Source of the DNA: Petrolisthes cinctipes
Taxonomy: Eukaryota > Arthropoda > Malacostraca > Decapoda > Porcellanidae
DNA: 64,000 nt
Assembly (NCBI GenBank): GCA_033782935.1
Contig: JAWQEG010000279.1
Coordinates: 2,504,001-2,568,000, forward strand
Reading direction: 5' to 3'
Under the pieces are notes generated by a model. The model ran no database searches, had not been told where the DNA came from, and saw nothing but the letters and a program-made list of their open reading frames with translations. Both the position numbers and the translations under genes were made by a program. Every line of letters begins with the position of its first letter. Within the stretch, counting starts at the first letter, position 1. This document shows positions 23,307 to 34,704 of the stretch, piece after piece.

Positions 23307-25631
23307 CTGTACAGATCGCTTCTGGGACCCCTAAATATCGAATTCTCGGGTGTTTTGGGCCTGAATTTGAGATATAAACGAGTATAGAAGATGCATAAAC
23401 ATATTGACTTTGGGCACCAAAAATATCGATTTTTAGCATGTTTTGGGCCTGAATTTTGAAAATACTCTAACACGGAGTAGGCATGTACAGATCGCTTCTG
23501 GGACCCCAAAATATCGAATTTTCGGGTGTTTTGAGCCTGAATTTGACATATCGCCTTTACGCATCTAAAATATCGATTTTTAGCATGTTTTTAGCCTATA
23601 TTTTGAAAATATTCTAGCACTGAGTAGGCATGTACAGATCGCTTCTGGGACCCATAAATATCGAATTTTCGGGTGTTTTGAGCCTGAATTTGAGATATAA
23701 ACGAGTACAGAAGATGCATGCACATATCGACTTTTGGGCACCTAAAATATCGATTTTGAGCATGTTTTGAGCCTATATTTTGAAAACATTCTAGCACTGA
23801 GTAGGCATGTACAGATCGCTTCTGGGACCCCAAAATATCGTATTTTCGGGTGTTTTGAGCCAGAATTTGAGATATAAACGAGTATAGAAGATGCATACAC
23901 ATATTGACTTTGAGCACCAAAAATGTCGATTTTCAGCATGTTTTTGGCCTGAATTTTGAAAATACTCTAACACGGAGTAGGCATGTACAGATCGCTTCTG
24001 GGACCCAAAAATATCGAATTTTCGGGTGTTTAAGGCCAGAATTTGAGATATAAACGGGTACTGAAGATGCATGCACATATCGACTTTTGGGCACCTAAAA
24101 CATCGATTTTGAGCTTGTTTTGGGCCTGTATTTTGTAAATACTCTAACACGGAGTAGGCATGTACAGATCGCTTCTGGGACCCCAATATATCGAATTTTT
24201 GGGTGTTTTGGCCTTAATTTGAGATATCGACTTTTTGGCACCTATAATATCGATTTTTAGCATGTTTTTAGCCTATATTTTGAAAATATTCTAGCACTGA
24301 GTAGGCATGTAAAGATTGCTTCTGGGACCCCAAAATATTGAATTTTCGGTTGTTTAGGGCCAGAATTTGAGATATAAACGGGTACGGAAGATGCATGCAC
24401 ATATCGCCTTTACTCACTTAAAATATCGATTTTTAGCATGTTTTTTGCCTATATTTTAAAAATATTCTAGCACTGAGTAGGCATGTACAGATTGCTTCTG
24501 GGAACCCTAAATATCAAATTTTCGGGTGTTTTGGGCTTAAATTTGAGATATAAACGAGTACAGAAGATGCATGCACATATCGACTTTTGGGCACCTAAAA
24601 TATCGATTTTGAGCATGTTTTGAGCCTATATTTTGAAAACATTCTAGCACTAAGTAGGCATGTACAGATAGCTTCTGGGACCCCTAAATATCGAATTCTC
24701 GGGTGTTTTGGGCCTGAATTTGAGATATCGCCTATACGCACCTAAAATATCGATTTTTAACAAATTTTGAGCCTATATTTTGAAAACATTCTAGCACTGC
24801 GTAGGCATGTACAGATCGTTTCTGGGACCCAAAAATATCGAATTTTCGGGTGTTTAGGGCCAGAATTTGAGATATAAACAGGTACAGAAGATGAATGCAC
24901 ATATCGACTTTTCGGCACCTAAAGGATCGATTTTCAGTATGATTTTGGCCTGTATTTTGAAAATACTCTAACACGGAGTAGGCATGTACAGGTCGCTTCT
25001 GGGACCCCTAAATATCGAATTTTCGGGTGTTTTGGGACTGAATTTGAGATATCGACTTTTTGGCACCTAAAATATCGATTTTTAGCATGTTTTTAGCATA
25101 TATTTTGAAAATATTCTAGCACTGAGAAGGCATGTACAGATTGCTTCTGGGACCCCATAATATTGAATTTTTGGGTGTTTTGAGCCTGAATTTGAGATAT
25201 AAACAGGTACAGAAGATACATGCACATATTGACTTTGGGCATCTAAAATATCGATTTTCAGCATGTTTTGGGCATGTATTTTGAAAATACTCTAACACGG
25301 AGTAGGCATGTACAGATCGCTTCTGGGACCCCAAAATATCGAATTTTCGGGTGTTTAAGGCCAGAATTTGAGATATAAACGGGTACAGATGATGCATACA
25401 CATATTGACTTTTGGGCACCTAAAACATCGATTTTCAGTATGTTTTTGGCCTGTATTTTGAAAATACTCTAACACGGAGTAGGCATGTACAGATCGCTTC
25501 TGGGACCCCAAAATATCGAATTTTCGGGTGTTTTGAGCCTGAATTTGAGATATCGCCTTTACGCATCTAAAATATCGATTTTTAGCATGTTTTGAGCCTA
25601 TATTTTGAAAATATTCTAGCACTGAGTAGGC

Positions 25632-25823
25632 ATGTACAGATCGATTCTGGGACCCCAAAATATCGATTTTTCGGGTGTTTTGAGCTTGAATTTGAGATAT
25701 AAACGAGTACAGAAAATGCATGCACATATCGACTTTTGGGCACCTAAAATATCGATTTCGAGCATGTTTTGAGCCTATATTTTGAAAACATTCTAGCACT
25801 GAGTAGGCTAACACGGAGTAGGC
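25632..25823. repeat. 192-bp monomer with duplicated tail segment
   Basis: The tail reads GCACTGAGTAGGC, then TAACACGGAGTAGGC, then the next ATGTAC start. The extra 15 bp is the alternative tail type added after a complete first tail. Equivalent 192-bp units lie at 29,799, 32,468, 35,284 and 36,301, all with GATTTCGAGCATG upstream. The shared extra feature indicates one origin followed by spread within this block. Confidence 0.88.
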
Positions 25824-26240
25824 ATGTACAGATCGCTTCTGGGACCCCAAAATATCGAATTTTCGGGTGTTTAGGGCCAGAATTTGAGATATAAACTGGT
25901 ACAGAAGATGCATGCACATATCGACTTTTCGGCACCTAAAAGATCGATTTTCAGTATGTTTTTGGCCTTTATTTTGAAAATACTCTAACACGGAGTAGGC
26001 ATGTACAAATCCCTTATGGGACCACTAAATATCGAATTTTCGGATGTTTTGGGACTGAATTTGAGATATCGACTTTTTGGCACCTAAAAGATCGATTTTT
26101 AGCATGTTTTTAGCCTATATTTTGAAAATATTCTAGCACTGAGTAGGCATGTACAGATTGCTTCTGGGACCCCAAAATATTGAATTTTCGGGTGTTTTGA
26201 GCCTGAATTTGAGATATAAACGGGTACAGAAGATACATGC

Positions 26241-27240
26241 ACATATTGACTTTGGGCATCTAAAATATCGATTTTCAGCATGTTTTGGGCCTGTATTTTG
26301 CAAATACTAACACTGAGTAGGCATGTACAGATTGCTTCTGGGACCCCGAAATATTGAATTTTCGGGCTTTTTGAGCCTGAATTTGAGATATAAACGGGTA
26401 CTGAAGATGCATGCACATATCGACTTTTGGGCACGTAAAAGATCGATTTTCAGTATGTTTTTGGCCTGTATTTTGAAAATACTCTAACACGGATTAGGCA
26501 TGTACAGATCGCTTCTGGGACCCCTAAATATCGAATTTTCGGGTGTTTTGGGACTGAATTTGAGATATCGACTTTTTGGCACCTAAAATATCGATTTTTA
26601 GCATGTTTTGAGCCTATATTTTGAAAATATTCTAGCACTGAGTAGGCATGTACAGATCGCTTCTTGGACCCCAAAATATAGAATTTTCGGGTGTTTTGAG
26701 CTTGAATTTGAGATATAAACGAGTACAGAAGATGCATGCACATATCGACTTTTGGGCACCTAAAATATCGATTTTGAGCATGTTTTGAGCCTATATTTTA
26801 AAAACATTCTAGCACTGAGTAGGCATGTACAGATCGCTTCTGGGACCCGAAAATATCGAATTTTCGGGTGTTTAGGGCCAGAATTTGATATATAAACGGG
26901 TACAGAAGATGCATGCACATATCGACTTTTGGGCACCTAAAACATCGATTTTCAGTATGTTTTTGGCCTGTATTTTGAAAATACTCTAACACGGAGTAGG
27001 CATGTACAGATCGCTTCTGAGACCCCTAAATATCGAAGTTTCGGGTGTTTTGGGCCTTAATTTGAGATATCGACTTTTTGGCACCTATAATATCGATTTT
27101 TAGCATGTTTTTAGCCTATATCTTGAAAATATTCTAGCACTGAGTAGCCATGTACAAATTGCTTCTGGGACCCCAAAATATTGAATTTTCAGGTGTTTAG
27201 GGCCAGAATTTGAGATATAAACGGGTACAGAAGATGCATG
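26241..27240. repeat. 1.0-kb tandem duplication, copy 1
   Basis: Shares with the next kilobase the rare 174-bp monomer tail TATTTTGCAAATACTAACACTG, GACCCCGAAATATTG, CGGGCTTTTTGAGCC and CGGATTAGGC. The offset is 1,001 bp for monomers at 26,323 and 26,500. It becomes 1,148 bp for those at 26,648, 26,825, 27,002 and 27,150, because copy 2 has one extra short monomer. Confidence 0.88.
26845..26869. other. Perfect-arm version of the satellite dyad
   Basis: Here the left arm reads ACCCGAAAAT and the right arm ATTTTCGGGT, so the ten-base arms are exactly complementary around ATCGA. The same perfect form with ATCGA occurs at 27,993-28,017, 45,957-45,981, 54,159-54,183 and 61,617-61,641. With an ATTGA spacer it occurs at 16,919-16,943, 19,593-19,617 and 61,116-61,140. 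On the minus strand this version also reads TTCGATATTTTCGGG, which matches eight of the nine fixed bases of the mammalian CENP-B box. Confidence 0.75.
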
Positions 27241-28388
27241 CACATATTGACTTTGGGCATCTAAAATATCGATTTTCAGCATGTTTTGGGCCTGTATTTT
27301 GCAAATACTAACACTGAGTAGGCATGTACAGATTGCTTCTGGGACCCCGAAATATTGAATTTTCGGGCTTTTTGAGCCTGAATTTGAGATATAAACGGGT
27401 ACTGAAGATGCATGCACATATCGACTTTTGGGCACCTAAAAGATCGATTTTCAGTATGTTTTTGGCCTGTATTTTGAAAATACTCTAACACGGATTAGGC
27501 ATGTACAGATCGCTTCTGGGACCCCTAAATATCGAATTTTCGGGTGTTTTGGGACTGAATTTGAGATATCGACTTTTTGGCACCTAAAAGATCGATTTTT
27601 AGCATGTTTTTAGCCTATATTTTGAAAATATTCTAGCACTGAGTAGGCATGTACAGATCGCTTCTGGGACCCATAAATATCGAATTTTCGGGTGTTTTGG
27701 GCCTGAATTTGAGATATCGCCTTTACGCACCTAAAATATCGATTTTTAGCATGTTTTGAGCCTATATTTTGAAAATATTCTAATACTGAGTAGGCATGTA
27801 CAGATCGCTTCTTGGACCCCAAAATATAGAATTTTCGGGTGTTTTGAGCTTGAATTTGAGATATAAACGAGTACAGAAGATGCATGCACATATCGACTTT
27901 TGGGCACCTAAAATATCGATTTTGAGCATGTTTTGAGCCTATATTTTAAAAACATTCTAGCACTGAGTAGGCATGTACAGATCGCTTCTGGGACCCGAAA
28001 ATATCGAATTTTCGGGTGTTTAGGGCCAGAATTTGAGATATAAACGGGTACAGAAGATGCATGCACATATCGACTTTTGGGCACCTAAAACATCGATTTT
28101 CAGTATGTTTTTGGCCTGTATTTTGAAAATACTCTAACACGGAGTAGGCATGTACAGATCGCTTCTGGGACCCCTAAATATCGAAGTTTCGGGTGTTTTG
28201 GGCCTTAATTTGAGATATCGACTTTTTGGCACCTATAATATCGATTTTTAGCATGTTTTTAGCCTATATCTTGAAAATATTCTAGCACTGAGTAGGCATG
28301 TACAAATTGCTTCTGGGACCCCAAAATATTGAATTTTCAGGTGTTTAGGGCCAGAATTTGAGATATAAACGGGTACAGAAGATGCATG
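27241..28388. repeat. 1.15-kb tandem duplication, copy 2 (one extra S monomer)
   Basis: Second copy of 26,241-27,240. Two S monomers in tandem (27,501-27,648 and 27,649-27,795) stand where copy 1 has one, which accounts for the 147-bp difference. The doubled S unit is a direct trace of a single-monomer gain or loss. Confidence 0.88.
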
Positions 28389-29798
28389 CACATATTGACT
28401 TTGGGCATCTAAAATATCGATTTTCAGCATGTTTAGGGCATGTATTTTGAAAATACTCTAACACGGAGTAGGCATGTACAGATCGCTTTTGGGACCCCAA
28501 AATATCGAATTTTCGGGTGTTTTGAGCCTGAATTTGAGATATAAGCGGGTACTGAAGATGCATGCACATATCGACTTTTGGGCACCTAAAACATCGATTT
28601 TGAGCATGTTTTGGGCCTGTATTTTGAAAATACTCTAACACGGAGTAGGCATGTACAGATCGCTTCTGGGACCCCTAAATATCGAATTTTCGGGTGTTTT
28701 TGGACTGAATTTGAGATATCGACTTTTTGGCACCTAAAATATCGATTTTTAGCATGTTTTTAGCCTATATATTGAAAATATTCTAGCACTGAGTAGGCAT
28801 GTACAGATTGCTTCTTGGACCCCAAAATATTGAATTTTCGGGTGTTTAGGGCCAGAATTTGAGATATAAACGGGTACAGAAGATGCATGCACATATTGAC
28901 TTTGGGCATCTAAAATATCGATTTTCAGCATGTTTAGGGCATGTATTTTGAAAATACTCCAACACGGAGTAGGCATGTACAGATCGCTTCTGGGACCCCA
29001 AAATATTGAATTTTCGGGTGTTTTGAGCCTGAATTTGAGATATAAACGGGTACTGAAGATGCATGCACATATCGACTTTTGGGCACCTAAAACATCGATT
29101 TTGAGCATGTTTTGGGCCTGTATTTTGAAAATACTCTAACACGGAGTAGGCATGTACAGATCGCTTCTGGGACCCCAAAATATCGAATTTTCGGGTGTTT
29201 TGGGCCTGAATTTGAGATATCGCCTTTACGCACCTAAAATATCGATTTTTAGCATGTTTTGAGCCTATATTTTGAAAATATTCTAGCACTGAGTAGGCAT
29301 GTACAGATCGCTTCCGAGACCCCAAAATATCGAATTTTCGGGTGTTTTGAGCTTGAATTTGAGATATAAACGAGTACAGAAGATGCATTCACATATCGAC
29401 TTTTGGGCACCTAAAATATCGATTTTGAGCATGTTTTGAGCCTATATTTTGAAAACATTCTAGCACTGAGTAGGCATGTAGAGATCGCTTCTGGGACCCC
29501 AAAATATCGAATTTTCGGGTGTTTTGAGCCTGAATTTGAGATATAAACGGGTATAGAAGATGCATACACATATTGACTTTGGGCACCAAAAATATCGATT
29601 TTTAGCATGTTTTGGGCCTGAATTTTGAAAATACTCTATCACGGAGTAGGCATGTACAGATCGCTTCTGGGACCCCAAAATATCGAATTTTCGGGTGTTT
29701 TGGGCCTGAATTTGAGATATCGCCTTTACGCATCTAAAATATCTATTTATAGCATGTTTTGAGCCTATATTTTGAAAATATTCTAGCACTGAGTAGGC

Positions 29799-29990
29799 AT
29801 GTACAGATCGATTCTGGGATCCCAAAATATCGATTTTTCGGGTGTTTTGAGCTTGAATTTGAGATATAAACGAGTACAGAAAATGCATGCACATATCGAC
29901 TTTTGGGCACCTAAAATATCGATTTCGAGCATGTTTTGAGCCTATATTTTGAAAACATTCTAGCACTGAGTAGGCTAACACGAAGTAGGC
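29799..29990. repeat. 192-bp monomer, second copy
   Basis: Same double tail as the 25,632 unit, with CGAAGTAGGC in place of CGGAGTAGGC. It opens the first copy of the 2,669-bp higher-order repeat. Confidence 0.87.
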
Positions 29991-32035
29991 ATGTACAGAT
30001 CGCTTCTGGGACCCCAAAATATCGAATTTTCGGGTGTTTAGGGCCAGGATTTGAGATATAAAGGGGTACAGAAGATGCATGCACATATCGACTTTTCGGC
30101 ACCTAAAAGATCGATTTTCAGTATGTTTTTGGCCTTTATTTTGAAAATACTCTAACACGGAGTAGGCATGTACAAATCCCTTATGGGACCCCTAAATATC
30201 GAATTTTCGGGTGTTTTGGGACTGAATTTGAGATTTCGACTTTTGGGCACCTAAAAGATCGATTTTTAGCATGTTTTTAGCCTATATTTTGAAAATATTC
30301 TAGCACTGAGTAGGCATGTACAGATTGCTTCTGGGCCTACCATAATATTGAATTTTCGGGTGTTTTGAGCCTGAATTTGAGATATAAACGGGTACAGAAG
30401 ATACATGCACATATCGACTTTTGGGCACATAAAAGATCGATTTTCAGTATGTTTTTTGCCTGTATTTTGAAAATACTCTAACACGGATTAGGCATATACA
30501 GATCGCTTCTGGGACCCCTAAATATCGAATTTTCGGGTGTTTTGGGACTGAATTTGAGATATCGACTTTTTGGCACCTAAAAGATCGATTTTTAGCATGT
30601 TTTTAGCCTATATTTTGAAAATATTCTCGCACTGAGTAGGCATGTACAGATCGCTTCTGGGACCCATAAATATCGAATTTTCGGGTGTTTTGGGCCTGAA
30701 TTTGAGATATCGCCTTTACGCACCTAAAATATCGATTTTTAGCATGTTTTGAGCCTATATTTTGAAAATATTCTAATACTGAGTAGGCATGTAGAGATCG
30801 CTTCTGGGACCCCAAAATATCGAATTTTCGGATGTTTTGAGCTTGAATTTGAGATATAAACGAGTACAGAAGATGCATGCATATATCGACTTTTGGGCAC
30901 CTAAAATATCGATTTTGAGCATGTTTTGAGCCTATATTTTGAAAACATTCAAGTACTGAGTAGGCATGTACAGATCGCTTCTGGGACCCAAAAATATCGA
31001 ATTTTCGGGTGTTTAGTGAAGAATTTGAGATATAAACGGGTACAGAAGATGCATGCACATATCGACTTTTTGGTACCTAAAACATAGATTTTCAGTATGT
31101 TTTTGGCCTGTATTTTGAAAATACTCTAACACGGAGTAGGCATGTACAGATCGCTTCTGGGACCCCTAAATATCGAAGTTTCAGGTGTTTTGGGCCTTAA
31201 TTTGAGATATCGACTTTTTGGCACCTATAATATCGATTTTTAGCATGTTTTTAGCCTATATTTTGAAAATATTCTAGCACTGAGTAGGCATGTACAAATT
31301 GCTTATGGGACCCCAAAATATTGAATTTTCAGGTGTTTAGGGCCAGAATTAGATATATAAACGGGTACAGAAGATGCATGCACATATTGACTTTGGGCAT
31401 CTAAAATATCGATTTTCAGCATGTTTAGGGCATGTATTTTGAAAATACTCTATCACGGAGTAGGCATGTACAGATCGCTTCTGGGACCCCAAAATATCGA
31501 ATTTTCGGGTGTTTTGAGCCTGATTTTGAGATATAAGCGGGTACTGAAGATGCATGCACATATCGACTTTTGGGCACCTAAAAGATCGATTTTGAGCATG
31601 TTTTGGGCCTGTGTTTTGAAAATACTCTAACACGGAGTAGGCATGTACAGATCGCTTCTGGGACCCCTAAATATCGAATTTTCGGGTGTTTTGGGCCTTA
31701 ATTTGAGATATCGACTTTTTGGCACCTAAAATATCGATTTTTAACATGTTTTTAGCCTATATTTTGAAAATATTCTAGCACTGAGTAGGCATGTACAGAT
31801 TGCTTCTGGGACCCCAAAATATTGAATTTTCGGGTGTTTAGGGCCAGAATTTGAGATATAAACGGGTACAGAAGATGCATGCACATATTGACTTTGGGCA
31901 TCTAAAATATCGATTTTCAGCATGTTTAGGGCATGTATTTTGAAAATACTCTAACACGGAGTAGGCATGTACAGATCGCTTCTGGGACCCCAAAATATCG
32001 AATTTTCGGGTGTTTTGAGCCTGAATTTGAGATAT
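29880..32035. repeat. 2,669-bp-offset higher-order copy 1
   Basis: Thirteen monomer starts from 29,991 to 31,967 match starts exactly 2,669 bp later. Unique markers shared by both copies include CTGGGCCTACCATAATATTG, GCATATACAGATCG, GTTTAGTGAAGAATTTGAG, ATTAGATATATAAACGGG and GCATGTTTAGGGCATG. The copies are close to identical by eye, with scattered differences. The repeat contains one 192-bp monomer and a 178-bp monomer. Confidence 0.9.
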
Positions 32036-32467
32036 AAACGGGTACTGAAGATGCATACACATATCGACTTTTGGGCACCTAAAATATCGATTTTGAGCAT
32101 GTTTTGGGCCTGTATTTTGAAAATACTCTAACACGGAGTAGGCATGTACAGATCGCTTATGGGACCCCAAAATATCGAATATTCGAGTGTTTTGGGCCTG
32201 AATTTGAGATATCGCCTTTACGCACCTAAAATATCGATTTTTAGCATGTTTTGAGCCTATATTTTGAAAATATTCTAGCACTGAGTAGGCATGTACAGAT
32301 CGCTTCCGGGACCCCAAAATATCGAATTTTCGGGTGTTTTGAGCTTGAATTTGAGATATAAACGAGTACAGAAGATGCATGCACATATCGACTTTTGGGC
32401 ACCTAAAATATCGATTTTGAGCATGTTTTGAGCCTATATTTTGAAAACATTCTAGCACTGAGTAGGC

Positions 32468-32659
32468 ATGTAGAGATCGCTTCTGGGACCCCAAAATATC
32501 GAATTTTCGGGTGTTTTGAGCCTGAATTTGAGATATAAACGAGTATAGAAGATGCATGCACATATCGACTTTTGGGCACCTAAAATATCGATTTCGAGCA
32601 TGTTTTGAGCCTATATTTTGAAAACATTCTAGCACTGAGTAGGCTAACACGGAGTAGGC
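32468..32659. repeat. 192-bp monomer, third copy
   Basis: Same double tail (GAGTAGGC, then TAACACGGAGTAGGC) as the copies at 25,632 and 29,799. Its first half, however, is the ATGTAGAGAT subtype and not the ATCGATTCTGGG subtype of the other copies. The monomer is therefore mosaic, which suggests gene conversion or exchange within the unit. Confidence 0.85.
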
Positions 32660-34704
32660 ATGTACAGATCGCTTCTGGGACCCCAAAATATCGAATTTTC
32701 GGGTGTTTAGGGCCAGAATTTGAGATATAAACGGGTACAGAAGATGCATGCACATATCGACTTTTCGGCACCTAAAAGATCGATTTTCAGTATGTTTTTG
32801 GCCTTTATTTTGAAAATACTCTAACACGGAGTAGGCATGTACAAATCCCTTATGGGACCCCTAAATATCGAATTTTCGGGTGTTTTGGGACTGAATTTGA
32901 GATTTCGACTTTTTGGCACCTAAAAGATCGATTTTTAGCATGTTTTTAGCCTATATTTTGAAAATATTCTAGCACTGAGTAGGCATGTACAGATTGCTTC
33001 TGGGCCTACCATAATATTGAATTTTCGGGTGTTTTGAGCCTGAATTTGAGATATAAACGGGTACAGAAGATACATGCACATATCGACTTTTGGGCACATA
33101 AAAGATCGATTTTCAGTATGTTTTTGGCCTGTATTTTGAAAATACTCTAACACGGATTAGGCATATACAGATCGCTTCTGGGACCCCTAAATATCGAATT
33201 TTCGGGTGTTTTGGGACTGAATTTGAGATATCGACTTTTTGGCACCTAAAAGATCGATTTTTAGCATGTTTTTAGCCTACATTTTTAAAATATTCTCGCA
33301 CTGAGTAGGCATGTACAGATCGCTTCTGGGACCCATAAATATCGAATTTTCGGGTGTTTTGGGCCTGAATTTGAAATATCGCCTTTACGCACCTAAAATA
33401 TCGATTTTTAGCATGTTTTGAGCCTATATTTTGAAAATATTCTAATACTGCGTAGGCATGTACAGATCGCTTCTGGGACCCCAAAATATCGAATTTTCGG
33501 GTGTTTTGAGCTTGAATTTGAGATATAAACGAGTACAGAAGATGCATGCATATATCGACTTTTGGGCACCTAAAATATCGATTTTGAGCACGTTTTGAGC
33601 CTATATTTTGAAAACATTCAAGCACTGAGTAGGCATGTACAGATCGCTTCTGGGACCCAAAAATATCGAATTTTCGGGTGTTTAGTGAAGAATTTGAGAT
33701 ATAAACGGGTACAGAAGATGCATGCACATATCGACTTTTTGGCACCTAAAACATCGATTTTCAGTATGTTTTTGGCCTGTATTTTGAAAATACTCTAAGA
33801 CGGAGTAGGCATGTACAGATCGCTTCTGGGACCCCTTAATATCGAAGTTTCGGGTGTTTTGGGCCTTAATTTGAGATATCGACTTTTTGGCACCTATAAT
33901 ATCGATTTTTAGCATGTTTTTAGCCTATATTTTGAAAATATTCTAGCACTGAGTAGGCATGTACAAATTGCTTCTGGGACCCCAAAATATTGAATTTTCG
34001 GGTGTTTAGGGCCAGAATTAGATATATAAACGGGTACAGAAGATGCATGCACATATTGACTTTGGGCATCTAAAATATCGATTTTCAGCATGTTTAGGGC
34101 ATGTATTTTGAAAATACTCTATCACGGAGTAGGCATGTACAGATCGCTTCTTGGACCCCAAAATATCGAATTTTCGGGTGTTTTGAGCCTGATTTTGAGA
34201 TATAAGCGGGTACTGAAGATGCATGCACATATCGACTTTTGGGCACCTAAAACATCGATTTTGAGCATGTTTTGGGCCTGTATTTTGAAAATACTCTAAC
34301 ACGGAGTAGGCATGTACAGATCGCTTCTGGGACCCCTAAATATCGAATTTTCGGGTGTTTTGGGACTTAATTTGAGATATCGACTTTTTGGCACCTAAAA
34401 TATCGATTTTTAACATGTTTTTAGCCTATATTTTGAAAATATTCTAGCACTGAGTAGGCATGTACAGATTGCTTCTGGGACCCCAAAATATTGAATTTTC
34501 GGGTGTTTAGGGCCAGAATTTGAGATATAAACGGGTACAGAAGATGCATGCACATATTGACTTTGGGCATCTAAAATATCGATTTTCAGCATGTTTAGGG
34601 CATGTATTTTGAAAATACTCTAACACGGAGTAGGCATGTACAGATCGCTTCTGGGACACCAAAATATCGAATTTTCGGGTGTTTTAAGCCTGAATTTGAG
34701 ATAT
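32550..34704. repeat. 2,669-bp-offset higher-order copy 2
   Basis: Second copy of the 29,880-32,035 block. Offset-2,669 similarity stops near 34,704. It resumes at offset 2,493 (32,291 to 34,784, both with CTTCCGGGACC), a change of 176 bp. One complete long monomer has therefore been lost relative to copy 1. The longest open frame in the window, on the minus strand at 31,838-32,827, runs across the join between the two copies and is a product of repeat periodicity. Confidence 0.9.

Larger units (their letters stand above)
19715..24983. repeat. Irregular satellite block with truncated monomers
   Basis: About 32 monomers with no clear higher-order period. This is the most disordered part of the window: a 124-bp monomer at 21,399, a 168-bp monomer at 22,171 and a 143-bp monomer at 23,164, each with its own junction. 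Subtypes are mixed, including ATGTAGAGAT starts and GGGTGTTTAGGGCCAG units. Base-level variation (for example AATTCTCGGG, TTTTAACAAATTTTGAG) also appears higher than in the right half, judged by eye. No gene or mobile element explains the breaks. Confidence 0.88.
24984..29798. repeat. Satellite block with emerging higher-order repeats
   Basis: About 29 monomers, increasingly in S-M-L order. Within it lies a 1.0/1.15 kb tandem duplication (26,241-28,388), and the first 192-bp monomer is at 25,632. The 192-bp unit and its neighbours recur near 29,799, an offset of 4,167 bp measured between their inserted segments. 148-bp S monomers now predominate over 147-bp ones. No non-satellite sequence is seen. 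Confidence 0.9.

Noticed and set aside
25116..25991. 291-codon open frame, with a similar one at 35,785-36,660, as a conserved gene pair
   Set aside because: The two are similar because the DNA repeats are similar. The same peptide motifs recur dozens of times in all minus-strand frames across the window.
31838..32827. 329-codon open frame on the minus strand as a gene
   Set aside because: It is made only of satellite monomers, overlaps equally open frames in other phases, and shows no conserved domain. Frameshifting unit lengths (176, 147/148) break it in neighbouring copies. Repeat periodicity explains it.
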